Assembly: GCF_014202395.1 (NCBI RefSeq)
Contig: NZ_JACHGQ010000015.1
Coordinates: 1-56,263 of the forward strand
DNA: 56,263 nt
From: Histophilus somni
GTDB taxonomy: Bacteria; Pseudomonadota; Gammaproteobacteria; Enterobacterales; Pasteurellaceae
Reading direction: 5' to 3'
Shown: positions 48,919 to 56,263 of the stretch, piece after piece
Numbering within the stretch: the stretch's first letter is position 1
Layout: each line of letters begins with the position of its first letter
The notes under the pieces: generated by a model
Told to the model about the DNA's origin: nothing
The model's database searches: none
The model's input: the letters and a program-made list of their open reading frames with translations, nothing else
Program-made: the position numbers and the translations under genes

Positions 48919-50229
48919 TTATTTTTTTATATCAAATTTATAAGAAATAAATCCATATAGCGTCCAACCGATGAATGTTACGATTGATCCGTATAGCATA
49001 GCTTGCTCACCTGCTGCGTATAAGGCATATAAACTATATAACGAACCGATGAAGGCAACAAATGTGGTAATTTTAGCTTTATTTAATGCTACTTTTTCTA
49101 CTTTAAGTAAGACCATTAATGCAGCCATTGATAACAGATAAGGTATTACGTTGGTCACCACCGCCAAGTCTACTAAGATGTTAAATTGTTTGTTTAAAGA
49201 TGGACTGATCGTCATCAGTGCTAATAAACTTTGAATTGCAGTAATTGTAACCATACCAATAATAGGTGCGTTTTTACTGGTCACTTTTTTGAAGAATGCT
49301 GGGAAATATCCTTCTTCGGCTGAAGATTTGAATACTTGAGCAATGGTAAACTGCCAGCCTAATAATGAACCGAAGCAGGACATTACCATTAAGCCCATTA
49401 CCACTTTACCTGTTGTTTCTTCAAACATATGTGCAAAAGCTAAACCGAACGGTGCTGTTGAATTAGCAAGTTCCAAATTAGGAACAATACCGGCAATTAC
49501 GTTGGTGGAAACAATATAAATAACCGCCGCACCTAATGTTCCGCCAAGAACTGCGATAGGAACATTTCTTTCAGGATTTTCTACTACATCAGTATTCGCA
49601 CAAGCTGACTCTAAACCTAAGAAGGCCCATAACGTCATAGAAATAGATACGCCGATGGCTTCAAAAGTGGGAACGTTATGTGGGTTCCAAGCACTGACAT
49701 ACATTTCACCACTAAACCAGAACCAACCAATTAAACAAATCCCTACGACCGGAATAATTACTCCCCAGATAGTAAAAGAGCTGATGTTACCAGTGATTCT
49801 TGCTCCACCAAAATTCAAAACAGTTGCTAACCATAGTGTGAATATAGTGCATAGTGCAATGGATATCGGTGATAAAGTGACATTTAATAGCTCTGATCCG
49901 TATCCAACGGCGGATATTGCAATCGCAGTATTGGCAATGACTAGAGAAACTCCATAAGTGTAGTTTGCCATAAAGTTACCGGCTTTACCGAAAGAATATT
50001 CCGCATAACCACCCATACCGCCTGATTTTTTACTGAACATACCACATTGAGCAAAAGCATAGGCTAAAGCAGTTGAACCAACAGCTGTGACTAACCAAGA
50101 TACAATTGAGATAGTTCCAATTTCAGCTAATTTTGTCGGTAGCATGATAATGCCTGAACCCATCATATTTACCATTGTCAGTATAGTGAGTTGTACTACA
50201 CCGATTTTATTACTTTTTTGAGTACTCAT
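48919..50229 (-). CDS. potE: Putrescine-ornithine antiporter PotE
   Basis: 436 residues, 12 membrane segments, APC family. KIGVVQLTILTMVNMMGSGI opens the protein, and GGYAEYSFGKAGNFMANY and LWAFLGLESACAN are PotE-like. It exports putrescine in exchange for ornithine, coupling to SpeF for acid resistance and proton-motive force. It follows speF on the same strand across a hairpin. Confidence 0.95.
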   Translation of the reverse strand: MSTQKSNKIGVVQLTILTMVNMMGSGIIMLPTKLAEIGTISIVSWLVTAVGSTALAYAFAQCGMFSKKSGGMGGYAEYSFGKAGNFMANYTYGVSLVIANTAIAISAVGYGSELLNVTLSPISIALCTIFTLWLATVLNFGGARITGNISSFTIWGVIIPVVGICLIGWFWFSGEMYVSAWNPHNVPTFEAIGVSISMTLWAFLGLESACANTDVVENPERNVPIAVLGGTLGAAVIYIVSTNVIAGIVPNLELANSTAPFGLAFAHMFEETTGKVVMGLMVMSCFGSLLGWQFTIAQVFKSSAEEGYFPAFFKKVTSKNAPIIGMVTITAIQSLLALMTISPSLNKQFNILVDLAVVTNVIPYLLSMAALMVLLKVEKVALNKAKITTFVAFIGSLYSLYALYAAGEQAMLYGSIVTFIGWTLYGFISYKFDIKK

Positions 50230-50247
50230 AATTTTATCCCTCTATTA

Positions 50248-50277
50248 AAGTGCGGTTATTTGTAATTAACCGCACTT
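50248..50277 (-). other. Inverted uptake-signal hairpin between speF and potE
   Basis: Perfect 11-bp arms AAGTGCGGTTA / TAACCGCACTT. On the minus (coding) strand no T run follows, while the T run is on the other side. It is therefore more likely an mRNA stability or processing element, or weak attenuator, than a full terminator. Confidence 0.6.
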
Positions 50278-50286
50278 ATTTTTTTA

Positions 50287-52446
50287 TTATGCTTCAGTTA
50301 ATACATATCCATAAGCACGTGTACGTCCATCAGGATCTTTTTGTAGATATACGCCCTGAATTTCCGGTGCGAATCCAGGAAGAACATTAATGCCTTCTTC
50401 CAGTGCAAGGAAATATTGTTGTACTGTCGTACTCCAACGTTCACCGGGAACAACACATAAAACACCTGGAGGGTAAGGTAATGCACCTTCGGCGGCGATT
50501 CTCCCCACAATATCTGTCAATGGAACTAATTCAATTTTGTTACGAACAAATTCGATATTCGCTTTTTGTGGGTTCATAGCATATTCCGGTAGAGTTGTTT
50601 TTCTAAACAAGTCACGTTGTAGCTGTTTAACATTTCTACTGACGTAAAGATTGTGCATTTCTTGACATAATTGTCTGATAGTGTAGCCCTGATAGCGTTC
50701 CTCATTATTTTTGTACACAGTAGGCAGTACATCTTTGAGTAATGAATTTTGTTTGATATGTTTTTCAAACGCAGCTATTTGAGCAACTAAAGTTTGCATT
50801 TTTGTCAATGTTTCAGCTGGTGTAAGCAAGAATAAAATGGAGTTCAAGTCACATTTTTCAGGAATGATTCCATTTTCTCGCAAGAAGTTAGCAAGGATTG
50901 TTGCTGGAATACCAAAGTCTTCATATTCCCCTGTTTCAATGTTAATCCCCGGAGTTGTGAGCATGAATTTACAAGGGTCAACAAAATATTGATTATCTGT
51001 ATAACCCTCAAATTTATGCCATGTATCATTTGCATGGAAATTGAAAAACTCAAGATCATTTGCAATTTCTTTAGTATCGTGATCTTGCCATTTTTTACCT
51101 TTCACATAAGGAGGAATAAATGGTTTGATTAAAGTGCAGTGCTTAAGCATTAACTTTCTTGCCTCGATACCAACTTCTACACACTCGGCCCATAGACGTT
51201 TCCCTGCAGGAGAACCTTGAATTTGAGCGTTTACATCCAGAGTGGCGAATAGAGGATAGAATGGGCTGGTAGACGCATGCAACATAAAGGCATTATTAAA
51301 GCGTTTGTGATTGCAATATCTTGCTTGTCCTTTAATATGTTTGTCTTTTTTATGAATTTGTGATGTTTGTGAGAAACCTGCTTGTTGTTTATGTACCGAT
51401 TGTGTCACGATAATACCAGGGTCATTTTCATTTAAATCTAGTAATAATGGAGAGCAATCTTTCATCATTGGAATGAATTGTTCATAGCCGACCCATGCAG
51501 AATCGAACAAGATGTAATCGCATAAATGTCCAATACGTTCAACAACTTGTTTGGCGTTATAAATTGTTCCGTCATAAGTACCCAATTGAATAATTGCAAG
51601 ACGGAAAGGACGTTTCTCTTCAAGTTTTTCCGGTGTCACTTCTGCGATTAATTTTTTAAGATATGCTTCTTCAAAACAGTGGTTATCAATACCGCCGATG
51701 AAGCCGAATGGATTACGGGCAGTTTCCAAGTAAACAGGGGTTGCACCCGCTTGAATTAAAGCACCGTGGTGATTTGATTTGTGATTGTTGCGGTCAAATA
51801 ATACTAGATCACCCGGTGCAAGTAGTGCGTTACAAACCACTTTATTGGAGGCGGAAGTTCCGTTTAGCACAAAATATGTTTTATCTGCATTATATACTTT
51901 TGCTGCATGTTGTTGAGCATCACATGGAGCACCCTCATGTATTAGTAAATCTCCCAATTTCACATCAGCATTACAAATATCTGAACGGAAAATATTTTCT
52001 CCATAGAAATCGTATAGATAACGGCCGGCTGGATGTTTGCGGAAATATTGACCGCCTTGGTGTCCCGGACAATCAAATGCCAAATTACCCATTTCGACAT
52101 ATTCGCTTAACATTTTAAAGAATGGAGGTAACATTTTTTGCTCATAAAGAGACGCAGCTGTTTCAATTTGACGGCTATACAAATTGATATCATAGCTGTT
52201 TAGATCTTGAACATGATAAACCTGATCAAAATATTCATCAGAAAGTGTTTCACCTTCATTTAATACGACAAAAATAGGAATATTAAATTCAGTCGTTTTT
52301 ATTTGTTGAATATACTTAACATCTTCGGCAGTCAATATTATTGCACCTATATCGGTGAAATCAGTTTGATTTAATAAAACTAATTCACGAGTTGATGTAA
52401 AATATTTTTGCACTAATGGGCTATGTGCGATTTTTAATTTTAACAT
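50287..52446 (-). CDS. speF: Inducible ornithine decarboxylase SpeF
   Basis: 719 residues, group III PLP decarboxylase with N-terminal wing domain. FDCPGHQGGQYFRKHP and the PLP Lys in TQSVHKQQAGFSQTSQ are visible. It makes putrescine from ornithine with proton consumption. Start at the ATG of 52446 with AAAGGAGT; an in-frame start 11 codons earlier lies before the SD and is unlikely. A ~280-nt leader separates it from the speFL ORF. Confidence 0.96.
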   Translation of the reverse strand: MLKLKIAHSPLVQKYFTSTRELVLLNQTDFTDIGAIILTAEDVKYIQQIKTTEFNIPIFVVLNEGETLSDEYFDQVYHVQDLNSYDINLYSRQIETAASLYEQKMLPPFFKMLSEYVEMGNLAFDCPGHQGGQYFRKHPAGRYLYDFYGENIFRSDICNADVKLGDLLIHEGAPCDAQQHAAKVYNADKTYFVLNGTSASNKVVCNALLAPGDLVLFDRNNHKSNHHGALIQAGATPVYLETARNPFGFIGGIDNHCFEEAYLKKLIAEVTPEKLEEKRPFRLAIIQLGTYDGTIYNAKQVVERIGHLCDYILFDSAWVGYEQFIPMMKDCSPLLLDLNENDPGIIVTQSVHKQQAGFSQTSQIHKKDKHIKGQARYCNHKRFNNAFMLHASTSPFYPLFATLDVNAQIQGSPAGKRLWAECVEVGIEARKLMLKHCTLIKPFIPPYVKGKKWQDHDTKEIANDLEFFNFHANDTWHKFEGYTDNQYFVDPCKFMLTTPGINIETGEYEDFGIPATILANFLRENGIIPEKCDLNSILFLLTPAETLTKMQTLVAQIAAFEKHIKQNSLLKDVLPTVYKNNEERYQGYTIRQLCQEMHNLYVSRNVKQLQRDLFRKTTLPEYAMNPQKANIEFVRNKIELVPLTDIVGRIAAEGALPYPPGVLCVVPGERWSTTVQQYFLALEEGINVLPGFAPEIQGVYLQKDPDGRTRAYGYVLTEA

Positions 52447-52726
52447 AAAAGACTCCTTTGTCTTATTTAAAGAATACAAATCACCCTCTCACAATAAATA
52501 TAGAAATAGTGAGATAGCTTACTTTTAAAGTTTTATAAATTATTAATATAAACAGTACGTGAATTTTTATATTTATTTAACTATAAAAAACACGAACACT
52601 TATTCTAGAATTAAGAACAAACACAGGTTTTTATTTATCAAGAAAAACCGTATAAAGAATATAAAAATTCTAGGACAAAATATTAATAAAGTAGAAAACC
52701 GTGAAATCCCCTTTATTTAAAGGGAA
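52447..52726 (-). other. speFL-speF intercistronic leader
   Basis: About 280 nt, AT-rich, on the minus strand between the leader-peptide stop and speF. Just after the leader stop is a hairpin with arms CCCTTTA / TAAAGGG (52709-52724). The rest is largely unstructured by eye. In E. coli this interval holds the Rho-dependent termination region relieved by ribosome arrest on speFL. Confidence 0.6.
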
Positions 52727-52891
52727 TTAAATGGAAAAGAATTGATATGGATTACTTTTAGAATGGAGAATAGCAAAAGAAAAACAAGAACGATGGGACG
52801 GTTTCATAAGGTGTCGAGTACGACGAATATGTGCCATCAAAGAGCGACCCTTAATAGGGTTATATTCTTGACTATAATTGTGGTCTAACAT
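52727..52891 (-). CDS. speFL: SpeFL-type ornithine-sensing leader peptide
   Basis: 54 codons, ATG at 52891 with a perfect GGAGG five bases upstream, stop TAA at 52729-52727. Residues 19-45 (from MAHIRRTRHLMKPSHR through the CFSF segment) align without gaps to E. coli SpeFL (MPHIRRTTHIMKFAHR...), about 13 of 27 identical by eye including HIRRT, MK, HR and the F-x-F. SpeFL stalls ribosomes when ornithine is bound and so switches on speF-potE. Here the homologous core has an 18-residue N-terminal extension and a ~9-residue C-terminal extension compared with the 34-residue E. coli peptide. Confidence 0.85.
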   Translation of the reverse strand: MLDHNYSQEYNPIKGRSLMAHIRRTRHLMKPSHRSCFSFAILHSKSNPYQFFSI

Positions 52892-52916
52892 AATAGCCTC
52901 CGAAATTTATTTTGCT

Positions 52917-52945
52917 TATATAGTTTTAGTTGACTATCGAAGCAA
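52917..52945 (-). promoter_or_regulatory. Probable speFL-speF promoter
   Basis: On the minus strand: TTGCTT, 17 bp, TATATA, with an expected start ~20-25 bp before the leader ATG. The A23 tract lies ~40-60 bp upstream of the -35. Confidence 0.65.
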
Positions 52946-52982
52946 ATTTTGCGCCTATAAAATAAAAAGTCAATAAATTTTA

Positions 52983-53005
52983 TTTTTTTTTTTTTTTTTT
53001 TTTTT
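52983..53005. repeat. T23 homopolymer upstream of the speF promoter
   Basis: Twenty-three consecutive T on the plus strand (A23 on the speF strand). It touches a CRP-like box at 53003-53018. The longest homopolymer in the window; likely length-variable, and the exact count may suffer sequencing error. Confidence 0.85.
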
Positions 53006-53018
53006 GACGGAGATCACA
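53003..53018. promoter_or_regulatory. CRP-like box next to the T23 tract
   Basis: TTTGA-CGGAGA-TCACA: right half 5/5, left half 4/5, the left half being built from the last T of the homopolymer. It lies between speFL and tusA. Confidence 0.5.
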
Positions 53019-53052
53019 AAAATTAAATTTTGTTACTATTTTATGATATGAC

Positions 53053-53292
53053 TTATTTTCCTTTTTTGATCCAATATTTAAATGGAGTGTTTTCTAAATC
53101 ACTTTTTAATAAATTATGATCCATAAATTGACAAAAGCTAGGAATATCTCTAGTTGTGGCAGGATCATCTGCAAGAATTAATAATATTTCTCCTTCTTGC
53201 ATATGGCGAATTTTTTTGCGTAAGAGCATTATTGGTTCCGGACAACGTAATCCAATTGTGTTTAGAGTTTGTGTTACAATAATATCAGTCAT
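53053..53292 (-). CDS. tusA: Sulfur-carrier protein TusA
   Basis: 79 residues. [15 protein letters not shown] has the sulfur-accepting Cys of the CPxP motif. It relays persulfide sulfur from IscS to the TusBCD complex for tRNA 2-thiolation and may also supply molybdenum-cofactor synthesis. Start at the ATG of 53292; the longer frame reaches into the divergent yigZ gene and is not conserved. Confidence 0.93.
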   Translation of the reverse strand: MTDIIVTQTLNTIGLRCPEPIMLLRKKIRHMQEGEILLILADDPATTRDIPSFCQFMDHNLLKSDLENTPFKYWIKKGK

Positions 53293-53364
53293 AATAATTT
53301 CTTTGTTAGAATAGAAAGCGTGTATGATAGCGTCCAATTTCTTTAGGGTCAAAATAAGCAAAGT

Positions 53365-53973
53365 ATGAAATATCTTATTCCCCAAAGTGCGGTTGTTTTT
53401 GAAGAAGAAATTAAGAAGAGCCGTTTTATTACTTATCTTCAGCATGCAGAAGGTTTGGAGCAGGCTAAAGCATTTTGGCATTCAATAAAAAATCAACATC
53501 CAAATGCTCGTCATCATTGTTGGGCAACGGTTTCGTTACAACCCGGTAATTCGCAAGGATTAGGGTTTTCTGACGATGGTGAACCTAGCGGTACGGCAGG
53601 AAAACCTATGTTGAATGCTTTATTGGGGAGTGGTATTGGTGAAATTTCTGCTGTAGTTGTTCGTTACTATGGGGGAATTTTGCTCGGTACAGGGGGATTA
53701 GTGCGAGCTTATGGAAATGGTGTGCAACAAGCTTTGCAATTGTTACAGACAAGTTTAAAAATAGAACGAAAAATTTATCAACTTTATTGTGCGTATCATC
53801 AGGTCAATTGGTTACATGTTTTATTTGAAAAATATAATATTAGGATCATTTCTCAACATTTTTTACAGGATGTTCAATTTGAGTTGGGTATAAGTGATGA
53901 TAAACTGGCAGCATTTCAGAATGACTTATCTAGTTATTCAGCAGGACAGTTAAGATTATTAGAAAACAAATAA
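53365..53973 (+). CDS. yigZ: YigZ/IMPACT-family protein
   Basis: 202 residues. [25 protein letters not shown] and [16 protein letters not shown] with [20 protein letters not shown] are the conserved IMPACT/UPF0029 blocks. Molecular role uncertain; often next to trkH as here (11 bp before it). An uptake signal covers codons 7-10. Confidence 0.92.
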   Translation: MKYLIPQSAVVFEEEIKKSRFITYLQHAEGLEQAKAFWHSIKNQHPNARHHCWATVSLQPGNSQGLGFSDDGEPSGTAGKPMLNALLGSGIGEISAVVVRYYGGILLGTGGLVRAYGNGVQQALQLLQTSLKIERKIYQLYCAYHQVNWLHVLFEKYNIRIISQHFLQDVQFELGISDDKLAAFQNDLSSYSAGQLRLLENK

Positions 53974-53984
53974 GAGAGAAAATT

Positions 53985-55448
53985 GTGCATATTTTATCTA
54001 TTCTGCGTATAGTGGGAATTCTAGTAACTTGCTTTTCCATTACAATGTTAATTCCGGCTTTTATAGCGTTGATTTATGGAGATGGGGGTGGAAAGGCTTT
54101 TATCTTGTCGTTTTTTTACAATCTTTCAGCCGGAGTTGGGTTATGGTGGCTATGTCGAGCACATAAGGCAAGTTTACGTTCACGTGAAGGATTTTTAATC
54201 GTCACAATGTTTTGGGTTTTGCTCAGTTTATTGGCAGTTATTCCTTTTATGTTGTTCGATGAGCTAACATTGAGCCTTGCCGATGCTGTATTTGAGTCTT
54301 TTTCAGCCTTAACTACAACAGGGGCTACAGTAATTTTGGGGTTGGATCATTTGCCAAAATCCATCCTTTTTTATCGTCAACTTTTGCAATGGATTGGCGG
54401 AATGGGATTGATTGTATTAGTGGTTGCGATTATTCCATTGCTTGGTATTGGTAGTGGTCATTTATATCGAGCGGAATCTTCGGGGCCAATGAAAGATCAA
54501 AAAGCCTTGCCTCGTATTGGTGAAGTGGCAAAATTATTATGGTTTCTCTATTGTATATTGACTATTTTCTGTGCGTTTGCTTATTGGGCTGCGGGAATGA
54601 GTTGGTTTGATGCGATTTCTCATAGTTTTTCTACGGTGTCAAATGGCGGAATGTCCAATTACGACGCCAGTTTAGGTTACTTTGACAATCCGGCTATTTA
54701 TTTGATTAGTGCTGGTTTTATGCTGATTAGTGGTTGTAATTTTGCTTTGCATATTCGAGCATTAACTAATTGGAAATACCAACCTGTCTGGAAAATTTAC
54801 GCAAGAGATCCTGAATTTAGGTTTTTCTGTGCAATTCAAGGGATATTTATTTTCTTATTATCGTTAGGGTTATATCTGACCTATGAAAATTATTCTGTTT
54901 TTGATGCTTTCTCACAAGGTGCGTTGCAGTCAGTATCAATGGCAATGACTTCAGGTTATACTTTATTTGATTTAAATCAGCTTCCGGCTTTTTTGGGGAT
55001 GTTACTGGTCTTTATGGCAATATTAGGAGGATGTGCGGGATCTACTACAGGTGGTTTAAAAATGATTAGAGTGCTTGTTGTATGGTTACAAATCAAAAGA
55101 GAATTTAAACATTTAGTTCACCCTCATTTGGTTATTCCAATTAAATTGGGGAAAATGTTATTGGCACAGAGAGTTATTGATGGGATATGGGGATTTTTAA
55201 TTGCATTTTTCTTAACCTATTGGGTATGTGTATTTGCGGTTATATTATGTGGAATGAATGCTGCTGATGCGATGTTGTCTGTCTTTGCCACACTAACAAA
55301 TGTTGGACCAGGTTTGGGAATAATTAGCCAAAGTTTTTCACAAGTTCCGGATAATGCTAAATATGTATTTTCTTTTGCTATGGCAGCTGGTCGTTTAGAA
55401 ATTTTTTCTCTTTTACTTTTGTTTACGCCGACTTTTTGGAAATCATAA
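53985..55448 (+). CDS. trkH: Trk potassium uptake protein TrkH
   Basis: 487 residues from a GTG start at 53985 ([18 protein letters not shown], matching the E. coli TrkH N-terminus). Four selectivity-filter segments are visible: [28 protein letters not shown] and LTNVGPGLG. It forms a K+ channel-like uptake system with TrkA. The stop overlaps the hemG start (TAATG). Confidence 0.95.
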   Translation: MHILSILRIVGILVTCFSITMLIPAFIALIYGDGGGKAFILSFFYNLSAGVGLWWLCRAHKASLRSREGFLIVTMFWVLLSLLAVIPFMLFDELTLSLADAVFESFSALTTTGATVILGLDHLPKSILFYRQLLQWIGGMGLIVLVVAIIPLLGIGSGHLYRAESSGPMKDQKALPRIGEVAKLLWFLYCILTIFCAFAYWAAGMSWFDAISHSFSTVSNGGMSNYDASLGYFDNPAIYLISAGFMLISGCNFALHIRALTNWKYQPVWKIYARDPEFRFFCAIQGIFIFLLSLGLYLTYENYSVFDAFSQGALQSVSMAMTSGYTLFDLNQLPAFLGMLLVFMAILGGCAGSTTGGLKMIRVLVVWLQIKREFKHLVHPHLVIPIKLGKMLLAQRVIDGIWGFLIAFFLTYWVCVFAVILCGMNAADAMLSVFATLTNVGPGLGIISQSFSQVPDNAKYVFSFAMAAGRLEIFSLLLLFTPTFWKS

Positions 55449-55960
55449 TGAAAACATTGATTTTATATTTAAGCCGAGAGGGTCAGACTAAAAAAATCGC
55501 AGAATATATAGGCACAAAATTTGAAAAAAGTGCGGTACAATCTTTGCTTGATTTTTCTGGTGATTTAGCTACCTTCGATCGTATTATTATTGGTGCCTCG
55601 GTTCGCTATGGTCATTTTGATCAAAGACTTTATCAATTTTTGCAAAAAAATACCGCACTTTTACAGCAGAAAGAGAGCAATTTTTTTGGTGTGAATTTGA
55701 CAGCTCGTAAAGAAAATAAGAATACACCGGAAACGAATGTTTATGTTAGGAAGTTTTTGCAACGTATTCGGTGGAAACCCAAATATGTAGGGGTGTTTGC
55801 CGGAGCGTTGTTTTATCCTCGTTATTCTTGGTTTGATCGGATGATGATTAGATTAATAATGAAAATAACAGGGGGCGAAACCGATGTAAGTAAAGAAATT
55901 GAATATACAGATTGGGAAAAAGTAGACGATTTTGTACTAAAAATTAGACAAGGTGAATGA
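55448..55960 (+). CDS. hemG: Menaquinone-dependent protoporphyrinogen oxidase HemG
   Basis: 170 residues, flavodoxin fold. LYLSREGQTKKIAEYI is the FMN phosphate loop, and IIIGASVRYGHFD and KPKYVGVFAGALFYPRY are typical of HemG. It oxidises protoporphyrinogen IX to protoporphyrin IX with menaquinone. Translationally coupled to trkH and followed by an rRNA operon promoter, as in E. coli. Two uptake signals inside. Confidence 0.93.
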   Translation: MKTLILYLSREGQTKKIAEYIGTKFEKSAVQSLLDFSGDLATFDRIIIGASVRYGHFDQRLYQFLQKNTALLQQKESNFFGVNLTARKENKNTPETNVYVRKFLQRIRWKPKYVGVFAGALFYPRYSWFDRMMIRLIMKITGGETDVSKEIEYTDWEKVDDFVLKIRQGE

Positions 55961-56007
55961 AAAATCAGCTTTTGATTATATATTTGAATTTTTTTTGCAA
56001 AGATTGC

Positions 56008-56035
56008 TTGCAAGGAAGTGATAATTTTCTATAAT
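56008..56035 (+). promoter_or_regulatory. rrn promoter P1
   Basis: TTGCAA, 16-bp spacer, TATAAT, then a GC-rich discriminator, typical of growth-rate-regulated rRNA promoters. Confidence 0.75.
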
Positions 56036-56108
56036 ACGCCTCCTCCTCTTTTAGAGGGGAATGAGAAATGAATATCATAGATTATTTGGAAAAATTTTAA
56101 GTAATCAC

Positions 56109-56137
56109 TTGACATGAGGTTTCAATCTCACTAAAAT
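56109..56137 (+). promoter_or_regulatory. rrn promoter P2
   Basis: TTGACA, 17-bp spacer, TAAAAT. Confidence 0.7.
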
Positions 56138-56169
56138 TAGAAGCCTTGCATTTTTGATGCAGTGTAAAT

Positions 56170-56182
56170 TGTTCTTTAACAA
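56170..56182 (+). promoter_or_regulatory. rrn leader boxA antiterminator
   Basis: TGTTCTTTAACAA differs from the consensus boxA TGCTCTTTAACAA at one base. Confidence 0.85.
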
Positions 56183-56263
56183 ACTATCAGACAAACTGTG
56201 TGGGCACTTGTGAGACTGTATTAATAAGAGATTAAAAGAGTAAGATAAGTGCTTAAACTAGAG

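Larger units (their letters stand above)
55961..56263 (+). promoter_or_regulatory. Promoters and leader of an rRNA operon (16S lies beyond the window)
   Basis: No ORF. Two strong promoters: P1 TTGCAA-16 bp-TATAAT (56008-56035) with a T8 A/T-rich upstream element (55989-55996) and a GC-rich discriminator (ACGCCTCC), and P2 TTGACA-17 bp-TAAAAT (56109-56137). A boxA antiterminator follows at 56170-56182. The leader continues to the window end without reaching the 16S 5' end. Confidence 0.85.

Overview
The window comes from a low-GC gammaproteobacterium of the family Pasteurellaceae. I count 30 perfect copies of the Haemophilus-type (Hin) DNA uptake signal, AAGTGCGGT or its complement ACCGCACTT. 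Core genes (rpoE-rseABC, waaFC, hflD-purB, waaA-coaD, trkH-hemG) read as close relatives of Haemophilus and Pasteurella proteins. Genus and species cannot be fixed from the sequence alone. No transposase, integrase, CRISPR array or tRNA gene was seen.

Layout. 1-3507: 3' part of a large trimeric autotransporter adhesin. 3829-9878: a flavin-dependent-halogenase-like protein, rmuC, and LPS inner-core heptose genes (hldD, waaF, waaC). 9928-11701: dapF (minus strand) and an outer-membrane beta-barrel gene whose signal peptide is cut off from the barrel by a G8 tract (phase-OFF as sequenced). 11740-15247 (minus): mobB, rseC, rseB, rseA, rpoE with a sigma-E-type promoter, and sdhE. 15421-24651: a hexuronate island with eda, uxaC, a GPH symporter, an intracellular GH3 glycosidase, a HAD hydrolase and an SDR mannonate oxidoreductase (minus), divergent from uxuR-uxuA (plus). 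The intergenic control region carries GGTNNACC operators and a perfect CRP site. 24873-32769: lipoprotein, hflD, purB, GNAT, tpiA, waaA, coaD and an ABC exporter. 32852-48002: a myo-inositol island with iolB (minus), a YihN-like MFS transporter, a PI-PLC-like protein, iolA, a Gfo/Idh/MocA dehydrogenase, a sugar ABC transporter with two tandem binding proteins, iolD, iolE and iolG. 48064-52891 (minus): rsmE, potE, speF and a 54-codon leader ORF that I identify as a SpeFL-type ornithine-sensing arrest peptide. 53053-55960: tusA, yigZ, trkH, hemG. 55961-56263: promoters and boxA leader of an rRNA operon whose 16S gene starts just beyond the window (same order as E. coli trkH-hemG-rrnA).

How the parts fit. 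The hexuronate island would take D-glucuronate through fructuronate, mannonate and KDG towards KDPG and pyruvate plus glyceraldehyde-3-phosphate. The GH3 enzyme and symporter suggest an imported glucuronide or disaccharide is the real substrate. The inositol island covers most of the Iol pathway and adds a cytoplasmic PI-PLC-like enzyme beside an MFS transporter, so a phosphoinositol compound may be a substrate. Each island lacks its expected sugar-acid kinase (KdgK, IolC) inside the window.

Most interesting signals: the phase-variable outer-membrane gene, the SpeFL leader with a T23 homopolymer between its promoter and a CRP-like box, the PI-PLC/MFS pair in the inositol cluster, the GH3/HAD/GPH/uxaC glucuronide set, and the halogenase-like protein.
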